Shown here in pieces: positions 51,996 to 62,794 of a DNA stretch of 64,000 nt. Position 1 is the first letter of the stretch. Each line of letters begins with the position of its first letter. The notes beneath the pieces were generated by a model that ran no database searches, was not told the origin of the DNA, and worked only from the letters and a program-made list of their open reading frames with translations. The DNA comes from Morinoia aosen (lineage: Eukaryota > Arthropoda > Malacostraca > Amphipoda > Talitridae), in NCBI GenBank assembly GCA_030386875.1, contig CM059568.1:30312120-30376119 (forward strand), written 5' to 3'. Both the position numbers and the translations under genes were made by a program.

Positions 51996-52399
51996 GAAAA
52001 TAGAATTAACTCACCTTATACGTGATAACGCTCTCCCAACTGGTAAGAAAAACAGCAACCTGCGACACCGGAAGCAATGAAAAACGAGACCCAATGAAGT
52101 CAAACCTCTGACCTGTGCGCCAAAAACGAAAACAGATGTGGTGGTCTCAACAAGCTGTGCGTAAACACCACCACATAAGCCTAGAAGCGTCACCTCGCTC
52201 AGCCCGAATATGCCTCGAAGCGCCCCTACTGGCTGACCAATCAGAGCGCAAGTTTGGCGCAGAGGTGCCGCACTAAGCTCTATAAGAAAGAAAAGAAAAA
52301 AAAGAAAAGAAAAAACGTTTATTTTTCAATTTCCCACATGAGGTACATGCCAACATATTTGCTTTTAAAAGTTTCTTAATGTAGGACGTCCTAAAACAA
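51996..52399. other. Unassigned stretch
   Basis: No gene recognised. A purine-rich tract (AAGAAAGAAAAGAAAAAAAAG) lies at about 52280-52312. Confidence 0.6.
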
Positions 52400-52752
52400 A
52401 AGTTCCATACGAGGAGTACTAATTGACAAACCAACAGAGGTGTACAAATAGATAGACCATACGAGGCATATTAATGGACAAAATATACGAGGCGTACTAA
52501 TAGACAAACCATACGTGGCGTGCTAAAAGTCTAACAAAAGTTCCATGCGAGGAGTACTAATTGACAAACCATCCGAGGTGTACAAATAGATAAGCCATAC
52601 GAGGCATAATAATAGGCAAACTATACGAGGTGTTCTAATAGACAAACTATAAGAGGTGTACAAATAGATAGACCATACGAGGCGTATTAATAGACAAAAT
52701 ATACGAGGCGTACTAATAGACAAACCATACGTGGCGTGCTAATAGTCTAACT
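52385..52752. repeat. 25-26-bp minisatellite with higher-order structure
   Basis: Units of the type ATACGAGGCGTACTAATAG plus ACAAACC repeat about 14 times. The block is arranged as two longer sections, each starting AAAAGTTCCAT and ending ACGTGGCGTGCTAA(A/T)AGTCTA (about 52397-52534 and 52545-52749), so it expanded in larger steps as well. There are no unique spacers, so it is not a CRISPR-like array. Confidence 0.85.
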
Positions 52753-53091
52753 CTGTCAAGGGTAGTAGAATGAGAAATGAAAAATATCATCTCTTGGATT
52801 TTTATATTCCAAAAGATGGTTAGCAACTTATAAATAATTCGAATACTGCTAAAGAATTCTTCGAAACTCCCAAGTTCTTTGTTAAAATTATTGAAGTAGG
52901 AAAAAGACAAAAAACGCTATACCGGAGCAGATTGAAACACCATCGTAAATGACAATCAAGTATTGAGAAAAGGTTAGTCACGAAGTAATTTATAAAGAAC
53001 ATCGCGCAACACACAGTACGCACATCTAGAAATGCGTAAACAAACTTACACGCAAAAATAAAATGCATGGCTTGTTCGGCATCCAAATATA

Positions 53092-54480
53092 GAGATAATT
53101 TTTGCATTAGCGCTTTATTTCATTTATCTGTTTGTACTTTCAATTTCTTCTATTCACAGAAATACCCATCGGAGCCGTGATAGATCGATTTATAAATCAT
53201 TAAGCAGGCGCAATCAATTTGTTTATTTCTGGAATTTGGTTCAGTGTTAACTGATCGCAGAACTTTAGGTAAAGTGTAATGTGTCATGAGGTTTTGCTCT
53301 TTACGCAAAAAGTAGAAATAGATGCATATATATGTACATGTGCTTATATATATGTGCGAACGTGTGCATGTGTACACTGATACATAGGCATTCATGTTTG
53401 CGTGCTCACACATACAACCCATGCACATACTAACACACATATTCATATATGTACGTATTGAAAATGAATATACGAGAAATGCTAATAAACATGGAAGATA
53501 CTCTTGCTCTTTCTATAGTTAAAATGACAGCAAATGCTCTGATGAATCGTAAGAAATAACCTGAGGAAAAATAGGGAATAGAAAATGGACTTCGAAAAAC
53601 GTATAAATGTAAACGTTTTTTAATTTCCTGCAAGAAATTTTAAGAAAACTCAAGTTACCGACGAGGAACCACAACAACAACAACAAAAAACATATTTCAT
53701 ATCTTCTCGATATTCTCTGCAACATCATACGGACATGGGTACATGGGATAAAATGGAGATACAGTGTAAGCCGGTTACCACTCATGATTGACAAATATCT
53801 ACAAAATTTTGGCAGAAATACGTAAACAAACATATACTCAACATCAAAATTCATAGCCTTGACAACATACGGACAGAAAGATAATTTTACCATGATTCAT
53901 ATGCTCAAATTGCGCTTTATTTCATTAATTATATTTTTCATTAATCCGATTCACAGAAACGCACTCTGGCGAAGTGATAAATCTATTTTTGAATCATTTC
54001 GCTAGTGCAATAAATGTTTTAACCGGATGGTTTTTGCGTAAAGAAATGAAATAGAAACATCTATATCTATTTATATAGATATATATATACCTACATACGT
54101 ACACACATATATTAATATATATTACTTATTGAAAATGAAATATAAGATACAAATACATATATAAAATAAAAAGATAAAAACAACCTACACCTACCATCTA
54201 CTACACCGAAAATGACAGTTGAGCTCACTGTAATCCTAAGAAATTATTCGGAAAAAAATAACTAAAAGGAAAAGAAGACTTCGAAAAACGTAAAAATGAA
54301 CTCGTTTTTAATTTCTTCATAGAAATTTTTTAAGAAAACTCAGGTTACAGTCAAGAAACAACAGAACTCTTCAGCATTATACGGGCATGTGTACATGGGA
54401 TAAAATGGAGTAACATTGTGGCCGGATATCACATCTGAGTGGCGAATATTTACAAAATTTGGCACATATAGGTAGATTAA
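53092..54480. repeat. Old tandem duplication of an AT-rich segment
   Basis: Landmarks recur in the same order: GCGCTTTATTTCAT at 53110 and 53912, TTCGAAAAACGTA at 53591 and 54280, and TACATGGGATAAAATGG at 53741 and 54392. Offsets fall from about 800 to 650 bp, so indels have accumulated. AT microsatellites (ATATATAT) lie in both halves. A third, weaker similarity may be at 54945-55070. No protein is recognisable; the open frames here have no known similarity. Confidence 0.75.
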
Positions 54481-55084
54481 GCAATGGTCCAAAGGGATAA
54501 TTTTAATTACAGAAATTTATAGTTCTTTCAAATTTAAAAGTTCAGTGCTAGTGTGCGCTGAACGCATGGAAAATATAAACAGACTAAATGAAATGCTTAA
54601 ATTACCCCCTCCCCCCAGCTCAGCCAAATCGATTGAAAACATCTTCGAGAATGATTTTGAAATAGCGAGACAACGTTAGCAAAAATTTGGTTCATTAAAA
54701 ACTTTGCGCAACCCTCTATAAACCTGTATATTGGTGTACACACAAAATGTATTTCAGGGTAAGTTTGTCATACGGACGTTAAATATTAATGCAGAAAAGA
54801 GAAAAAAATAAAATAACAAAATAAAGATTAGGAAATACTCCTAATTATGGAAAAAAACGTTCGTTCTGCTGCATTGAGCTAACGGCTGTGGTGCTCATTA
54901 TTGTCGACAGAAATTAGTAAGATGAATGTACGAATGGCTTAGCAAACGTAAAATGAAATAGTTTCTGATTTTCTAACAGAAATTTCAGGAAAATTAAAAT
55001 TTGTGGTAGTTGGGAAATTCACACCGAAATGCTGCAGGTCCTATGACAGAGATGCAAAATGACGTGACATATTTACTCTAAATT

Positions 55085-57400
55085 TTTTTACAGTTTTAGA
55101 GTATTTGATATGCTGGAGAAGCTTGTTCCACAAAAAAAGCTCCAGAAACTGAGAGAGCTTTTTGTCCCACGTTAGACGAACGGTAACTGACTTAAATGTC
55201 ATTCCTCCGATTTGGTTTTTTGTTTGGGATATTAGATGGAAAAAATTTTACCACCTCTGCATTACTTTGGGGAAGGTACAGAGAGGAGAACACTCGTTGA
55301 GCTTTTTGGATCATGAATCTGTTCGGTATTGGAATCCAGTCGAGCTTTCTAAAAAGAGGGGTGACATGATCATATTTATAGAAATTTCCTTTGCATACCA
55401 CTTTGGCGGCGAAGTTTACACATTTTTTGCAACTCTTCCTGACGATATTGAGGTAAATCTCCTCACACAAGACTGCAGTAGTCCAGACGCGATAAAACTA
55501 AAGACTGAATCACTAATAATCTAGATTTTTCGTCAAGTGTGTTTTTAATGCGATGAAAGAACATTAAGGTTCCGTTAATTTTGTTGCAAATTGTTTCTAC
55601 GTGTGAATTGAAAGTCATATTTTTGTCAAACCAAACACTCAGATTTTTTACCTTATCTACTGGTTCAATTGTATCCAAAATTATTTGGTATGAATGATGA
55701 CATTTTGTTATTCAAGCACACTGCATGAGAGCGGTTTAGTAGGTAGCTTTCAAACCACTGAGTGTCTATTCTGAGGTTTGAAATTTTTTGTAGAAGTTTC
55801 TTATGCTCAACACTGTCGAAAGCTTTGGAGAGATCAGGCAATAGTAAGAGAGTTAATTTTTTTTGGTCAATATCATTGTAAATTTTTTCTGTTATGTTTA
55901 ACAGGGCGTCCTGAGTACTGGTATTCCTTCTGTATGCATATTGATTGCGATGCAGTAGATGTGACTCGTCCATGTAAGACGAGAGCTGGTGTGTTATTAC
56001 TTTTTCTAATATTTTGGACATAACAAGCAGGAGACTGATTGGTCTGTAGTTTGACGCCATGTCGACATCACCAGATTTATGTAATGGCTTAATTATGGAT
56101 AGTTTCAATTGATCAGAAAACTTGTTTGTGACTATAGATGTATTGATTATCAAGCGAATGAGGGGTGCTGTGACAGGGAAACTGTCTTTTATATGTTGGA
56201 GGCTTGTGCCATCATGTCCAGTCGCTTTAGTATTCTTTAGTGAGTATAATATTTTTCGTATCTCTATGACGCTAACCGGCTTTGGTCTCCATTTGTTTCT
56301 ACTATTTGGGGATGAAACATCGCTCAGATTCGCCCCTGTAGATGTGTCTGGAACTGTCCTGGATACTTCATTGAAAACATCTTCCCCAACTTTTGAGAAG
56401 AAAGTGTTAAAGTCATTCGCCATTTTTGAGGGGTTGTCAAAAGTGCTTTTGCAGTCTGATTTTTTATTCTGAGCAACTTCTCTAATGATTTTCCAAGTTC
56501 TTTTTGGGCTTTGTTTTACCGCCAAGAGTTCTTGTGGAAGTAGTCCCGTTTTGCTTCCTTAACTTTTCTTCGTAGGATTTTCTCATGATCTTTATATAAT
56601 TTTCGACGCGTACTGTCTGATTTATTCAGTTTGCTGCACTCACGCTGCAAATTTCTTTTAGCTCTGCTCAACTGTTTTATCTCATCTGTTATCCATTTAG
56701 AAACTCTTGGCTTAAATTTCTTCGTAGTGAAAGGTGCGCATTCGTTAAGAGTCGATATGAAATTTTCGTTGAAAAGCGAAACTTGTAGATTGACATCATC
56801 GGCGTTTTCCATGCCTTGAAATTCACCATATCTGTCTAATAGCTTTTCTTGAAATATTTCACGGGAGTAGTGGTTTTTCAAGCGATATGTGATGTAACAA
56901 GATTTATGTTTCTCTTTTGCAGTATTGATTTGGTATTCTACCGAATGGTGATCAGAAAAGGACCGTAAGATCTCTGTGCTGAGTACTGCTTAGGGATTGT
57001 TTGTAATTGCTAGGTCAAGAAGAGTTTTGGAAGTGTTGGTAATTCGCGTTGGTTCTTGGACCATTTGAAAGAGATTAGGTCTGTGCAGCATCTTGCTTAG
57101 CTGATTGTTTTTATTTGTCAGACCTACGTTAAAATCTCCGAAAACATAGAAAGACTTTTTGGCTGCAGAGATTAACTTGAGCGTATTTTCAATGAAATCT
57201 AATGTTGGACGTAGAGATGCTGACGGATGTCTGTAATGACTGCAGATAATGAAAGACTTGTGTTAGTTTACTTGAACATTGAGCCACACCATTTCTATGT
57301 CTTCGCATTTTTCTTTTATCGGAAATAAGGATGTTGAGTAGACATCTTTGATGAAAATGCATGAACCGCTACCTCTCTTACTCATGACTCCGTCATTACG
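55085..57400 (-). mobile_element. LINE-E: L2/CR1-like LINE, 5' part missing
   Basis: A minus-strand LINE with part of an endonuclease, the linker, a reverse transcriptase and the C-terminal region, without RNase H. The motif style (SNYRPISLL, SKILEKVI, AFDSVEHKKLL) resembles the CR1/L2 group. Its 5' side ends at the BEL LTR (57411) and the rest may lie beyond the right edge of the window. No 3' tail was defined. Confidence 0.75.
55100..57400 (-). pseudogene. LINE-E ORF2 with internal deletion of RT core
   Basis: The endonuclease part (57400-56890) reads YVFGDFNVGLTNKNNQL, TLLDLAITNN and SFSDHHSVEYQ with two stops. The linker and reverse transcriptase fingers follow (56881-55665): KWITDEIKQLSRAKRNLQ, NYRPISLLLVMSKILEK, QYAYRRNTSTQDALLNI, LLPDLSKAFDSVEHKKLL. 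Straight after FIPNNFGYN the sequence jumps to DKVKNLSVWFDKNMTFNSHV, so the PQGSxLGPLLF and YADD segments are deleted around 55680. The C-terminal part (55470-55100) ends in SNVGQKALSVSGAFF. Confidence 0.8.
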
Positions 57401-57410
57401 GTACAATGTG

Positions 57411-58114
57411 TGTCACTGCTACCTTGCGGATTTTCTGATCTTCGCTACGGTGGAGTGCATGAACGGACTTCAAAGGGACGCCAAAAGAAAATGAGGTTTC
57501 TTCGGCTTATTTCAAGCCCCGTTGACTCCGTGAACTGCACAAACAGGTATAGTTCAGGTTCGGCACATCAATACGCATGATAGGAAAACTCCTAGTTTAA
57601 GATCATAGACGACTGACCGATTACGGTATATAGTACCGCATAATATGAAAAAACTCAAACCTCGAATGTATATGAGAAGTAGTTGACTAAGACACGAATA
57701 GCTACTAAATAATGCTAGAACTAGGTATGATCTTCTAATGATAAAGAAACATCTCGCCAGTCTCAAGAGTCTGGGAGGTTCACGAGTCGATTCATGTTAG
57801 CGAGAATTCCAGTCATAGAGAATAGCAATAAAAGAATAGTGACACATGAAAGGGGATCAATTGTCCTGCCAACGACATAACACAATGAGACGGCTGTTGC
57901 ATTGACTGAGAAGAAAATAAGTCTCTCCAGTTAAAGAACACAGTGCTAAAGAACACTCTCCAGCTAAAGAACACATTGATTTCAGAACCTCGGCCTTCAA
58001 TTATCTTGGACTGTTTACATAATCAAATGCTACAACAGCACTGGTTGCAGCCCTGGTAGAACAACCTGATAACACCCTGGGGTACTTACAAACGATGGGG
58101 GGAGGTTCCTTACA
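57411..58114 (-). repeat. BEL 3' LTR (704 bp)
   Basis: Read on the minus strand it starts TGTAAGGAACCTCCCCCC and ends GTAGCAGTGACA. It aligns with the right LTR from TGTCACTGCTACCTTGCGG onward with few substitutions and a 9-bp indel (AGAGTCTGGGAGGTTC against AGAGTTC). It has only a stub of the AAGAACACTCTCCAGCT minisatellite. Confidence 0.85.
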
Positions 58115-59168
58115 CGTTGAATGGCCTATTTCAACATACAAAAATGACTATTTTGTTTTTCTTTACTCTACCTGTGGGAGGGGAGAAAGTTTTCAAAGGG
58201 TTAGGTCTTTGATGCAGGGGCAAGCTAGAATAGTAACAGCAGACTAGTACTACAGCCTATCCAGCCGCAGAATAATCAGAACTTGAGTTACAGCAGATCA
58301 GCCATTGTCAAAAAAATCCTATTATCAAAAAAAGAAAACGGCTATCTCATTGATCAGCCTAATACTGAGAGGGTTGAAATGACTCGCTAATTTTGACTTA
58401 CTTAATTTAAATACAGGTGAACTGTCCCTAGGGCAACAAATACACATTGACCAACGTCGCCCTGAAAACACAAATCAAATGGGCAAGTGGTCGCATAAAT
58501 TTCTGGGTATATTCCCAGTCTACTTTTTGAAATGCTTTAACTCTAGGCTTCTACCTCACTGACTGACGCAACTCGTCCAGCACAGCTCGTGGGTGAGGAG
58601 CCAACAAATATAATCAAAAACATTTTTTTATTTCGAAATAAATTTGAGCTATGCATGGTTAAGTTGCGAAGTTGCTAGAACCTGCGATCTGCTAGCACAC
58701 ATCCTATATTTTTATACTTGAACACGTCACTTGTGATTGGTTAAACTGATTTTTGACATTCAGCTCAAATTCAGAGTCAAACTCAATAAATAAGATTCTA
58801 AAATTCACACATTCAGTGGTCTGCTAAAATACCGTTAATATAAAATCTGACTGTTATTTCCAGCATTACACTGCAGCATGCTGGCTACAGAACGCACCAG
58901 AATTCACAATATCAAAACGGCTAGTCTGACTCAATGGGGGTGGTTCGCCGGCTACCAGAACCATCCTCGAATGCTCTAGAAACCGGCTGTTCACCGCTAT
59001 CAAACATACGATACATAGTGTCGAATCGACGAGTATAGCTAGTTCAAGAACACGTTTTGAATTAATAGTTTTCTGATACAATAATCACATAAGTTATCGC
59101 AGAGAAACTTAAAATTATCCGGGTACACGTTGTTTTCACAAACACTTTAGTCAAAATGGAACGCTGCG
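58115..59168 (-). other. BEL internal region without recognised gene
   Basis: About 1 kb between the end of the pro frame and the 3' LTR. It is AT-rich with no long frame and no trace of integrase or reverse transcriptase motifs. It could be 3' non-coding sequence or a decayed insertion. Confidence 0.5.
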
Positions 59169-61790
59169 TCAGTCTTGCGAACCAGCGCGGATCCGCAAAA
59201 TGTTGCCTGATAAAAATGTTTGAAAATTCGCGTCTTGTAAGACGCAACACTCCATCTCTGGTGGAGTGATACACCAATAACTGCCTTCGGGGGGGCGCTG
59301 GGTAAGGGCTAGTTCAGTGGCGGGGCGCCCCACTCGACGGGGCTCATCGCAGTCGCCTTGCCCCGCGAGACGCGTCGGCGTTGTCTTCAGCGACGGGTGG
59401 GTGGCCTTCCACCTGCTGCGCGGTCGTGGCTCGTAGAGGAGGCCTCTCTGCCTCCCCAACCAACGTCGCGCTTTCCGTCGCTGGCGGGTGGTGGACCTCT
59501 GGAGGGGTCCTGGTGTTGTCTCCTGGTCTTTTTCGACGCTGCTCGGCATTCCTCGTGCGTCGGCAAGTGCGTCATGCTCTTCCCGACGCTTCGAGTTCCG
59601 ACGGCAGCTTGTCGCGTAGACGGTACTGAGAGGCTGGTCAAGGGAGGATGGAGGTGGGTGCTTGGCGTTTCCTGGAGGGTCGGGGGCCGCGGGGCTGCCT
59701 CCCCCTTTGCTTGGCCCGTTCTGTCGAGCTCTTTTATCAACAGATGTGCGCTCAGCATAGTGCACGTTGTACTTTCTCTTCAGATCACCAGGGTACGGCA
59801 GCTTCCGTTTCTGTCCCTTCTTGGACTTCGGTGATGTGCTGTCTTGATCACACAGAGCGGCCATTCCATCGTCGGTTGCTGACTGGTTGATAAATCTCGT
59901 CGTTTGCGGGGCTTCCGCTTGATTCTCGTCCTCCACCCTTGTATTTTTCATCTTTTCAGAGTCTCCGCGGTCATCGGGGGGCCGAGGCTGAGAGGTTTCA
60001 TCGCTGTGCTCCTGGGTAATAGCGTCTTTTCCTGAAAACGGTTCAAGGCACGTCTCCGGGCCACGGGTTTTGAGAACGGCTTCGGCAGCGATTTTTGTGA
60101 CCGTGTAAGAGTGCTCTTCTGCGGGGCTGACGTCGTCGTTCACCTTGCCGACCACTGCCCAGCCTATGGCAGGGTGGTGGACGAACGGAGCCTTACGGCG
60201 TTGTTTGTCGGAGTGGCTGTAGAGTAGGTCCCCACAGTCCGTCCCTAGGAGCACCGCGACTTCTGCATGTTTGTCCAAGGGCAAGAAATGGTGGGCGAAG
60301 TGAGATATCTCCGGGGTTCTTGCGACGCGTTTGTAGGTCGCGACTGCTTGCTTTCTGTCGGGGATGGAATTGCATTCCAACATCGGGTGGAGCTCGAATA
60401 TTTGGTCTTAGGACACTCCCCTTATTTTCAGCCCTGACACGCGTCTGCCGTATCGAACGGTGGATTGATCGGTCAGCGTCTCCAGCTCGTAGTGAGACTT
60501 GGGGGTTGTCACGCGAAGGGCGTTCAACAACTTAGGAGAGCAGAAGGACGTGGTGCTTTGTTCGTCTAGGATTACGTAGGCGCGGCACGACCGACCCGTG
60601 TTCTCGTCGATAACGTCTACCAGAACTTTGCTGCATCCACCCTTCTCGGCTGTGGGCACGCGAGAGGCCAGGGCCACGGCTCTCAAACTCTCCCCGAGTT
60701 CACTCTGAGCCCTGTCGTCGCTCGGTTCTCGACTGGGTCTCTCCTGACGAGTAGTTTCACTCGAATTTCCTGCTGCTCGCCTGTTGATGTGAGCAGTTGT
60801 GCTGTGATTGTTGGCTCCGCAGTTGTCGCACTTCACAACTTCATTGCAGTGCTTGGCCCAGTGAGTGCCTAGGCAGCGGTAGCACAATTTGTGCTCGCGG
60901 ATGAAATCCTTCTTCTTTTGAGGTTCCATTTTTCTCACCGCTTGGCACGAGCTTGTCTCGTGCTGTGCGCTCTGGTGGAGGACGCAACTGCCGGGTTGAT
61001 TCTCCGAGGATGTGTAGAGGACTCGCGGGGCCCTTGGTTTAAGGTGGGCTGAGGTGGCGGTGTCGCGTCGAGCGCTCATCCAGTTGAGGTTCAAGGCTCC
61101 GAAAGTGTCGCATTGGGTATCTGCTATCGTCTTGATGAATTCGCAGAATCTCGCGAAACCTGGTAGCGATCCAGATAATCTTCTGTGCCTAGTTCTCTCG
61201 CTTCTCCAGGCATCTAGTACGAAGAAGGGTAGTCTCTCTACGATGGGCGATAGCCCTACGTCGGTGTTCAGGAAGGACAGTCCGGGGTTGTGATGCATGG
61301 TGTGATGAACCGCTAGACAGGCGTCGCTGAACTTCCGCAGCTTGAGGCCGACCGTACGTTCGCCCTTCGACCCCTCGATGTCCGACGCTTGCGCGAGGCG
61401 TTCTATCAAGCTGTCGGCCACCCTGTCGTTAGAGCCGAAGCGAGCCTTCAATTGGTCGACGATGTGGGTGAGCAAGGCCGCTGTGTCCAGGTAGGTAGCG
61501 GCCAATATGTCTTCGATCAGGCTCCTCGGCTCTCCACTGGTGTGACTTGTGAGGATCTCAATGGCGTCGATGGGCTCCACGGCGAGCCTTTTCATCCTCC
61601 TCTTGAGGGCATCGAACCATCTGTGGAACAGGTGAGCCTCTCCCGCGTAAGGCTGGCTGGGCCCCCTTTTTAAGTCTTCGATCATCGAGAGCCTCATAGC
61701 TCCGTCGATCACTGGTGGCCTTGTTTCAAAAACCACGGCCGGTGAGCTGGTGGAAGCGCTAGGCTGGAATGCTGGTGCGGAGGGGTTCAT
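59169..61790 (-). pseudogene. BEL gag (capsid, knuckles), protease and unknown C-terminal domain
   Basis: One frame runs from ATG at 61790 to a stop at 59169 with a single in-frame TAA at 60410-60408, about 874 codons. It has a BEL gag region (AHLFHRWFDALKRRMKRL, FGSNDRVADSLIERL), knuckles CYRCLGTHWAKHC and CDNCGANNHSTTAH, a protease-like AYVILDEQSTTSFC in which DEQ stands where many elements have DSG or DTG, and BEL-type ISHFAHHFLPLDKH and AIGWAVVGKV. From about 59870 on, where reverse transcriptase is expected, the frame instead encodes a basic Lys/Arg/Pro/Ser-rich stretch of about 240 residues ending YWCITPPEMECCVLQDANFQ that I do not recognise. The region is GC-rich compared with its flanks. 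Confidence 0.75.
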
Positions 61791-62690
61791 CAGAGGTGCG
61801 AGGGCGGTGTACGGGGTAGAGCGTTCGCGACCGCCGTCGCGCCCCCTGCGGGCTCCACGACGTGGTGTTGGAAAACTTGGTCGACCCAGGCACTTGTGCG
61901 AGCATCTTTGCTCACGATATTCTCCTCGCCAAAGGGCTGATCATTCTCCGTTCGGTTCCCATTCCTCAATTTTGACCTCTCGATGGAGATTTTGGCCAAC
62001 AGCACCGATGGATCTTCCGTGAGGTCAATAAGCATTTGCTTATTGCCTTGGCTAGGGGGCCCGCGGCACTCGGACTCACCGTCCTTGTGACGAGAGCTGG
62101 CGCTGGGAAGGCTCTGGCTATGATCGCTCTCACTGTCTTGGTTCTGGCTGTGATAGCTCGAGCTTTGGTGACTCGGACGACGATGGCTGGAGCTGGCCTG
62201 GTCCTTTCCCTGATGTTTGGAGCCGTGTTTGCTCTGACTTTTAGCCGAGGGAGGTTTTGAGGACCCGCCTCGCTGATTTGCAGCGTCTTGCTGCTGTTTT
62301 CTGTGTGAGATCTTTTTTGAATTTGAGCTTCTGTGCTCAGAAGGTCTCGCCATACTCCGCGACGAACTCCCCAAGAGCTCCTCGCTTCTGTGGTTCATTT
62401 AACTCACCAACGCCTTCCTGCGTGCTCGGGCGAGTGTCAGTGAGTCCCGAATTACTGTCGCCTCTGCTGTGGCCCCTTAGTTCTCGAGAGCGGTGACCAA
62501 CTGCTCACCGAGGTGCTTTACCGCCTTAACCTTGGTTCGGATTCCAGCGTACACCTGTTCAACCTCGCCGGGAGTCCTGAGCTCTCGTTGTGCTGCACCA
62601 TTCAGGAGACTGTTCAGGGCTGCTAACGCAGTGTTGAATTGGACTTCCAGCTGGGGAAGTCTGAGCTTAGTTGCTCGTCCGAGGGAGTTC
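61790..62690 (-). pseudogene. BEL gag N-terminal region, broken
   Basis: An N-terminal frame with an ATG near 62690 (MNSLGRATKLRLPQLEVQFN) encodes a helical, gag-like start and stops at TAA 62479-62477. A second frame, 62398-61790 (MNHRSEELLGSSSRSMARPS), is rich in Ser, His, Gln and Lys and ends in a TGA that overlaps the next ATG by one base (TGATG at 61792-61788). The frame also reads upstream of 62690 into the LTR, so the true start is uncertain. Confidence 0.55.
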
Positions 62691-62794
62691 ATCTCTGTTC
62701 TTGAGAGTTCACCACGGGCTTCTGAGAATCTGTTGTGGGCCTCTTCTTCTGGAGGATTTCTTCGTTGTGGAGCACCTCCCGATACGTTTTTCAC

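Noticed and set aside
52385-52752. CRISPR-like array
   Set aside because: Units are adjacent and diverged with no spacers of constant length, and the genome is eukaryotic.
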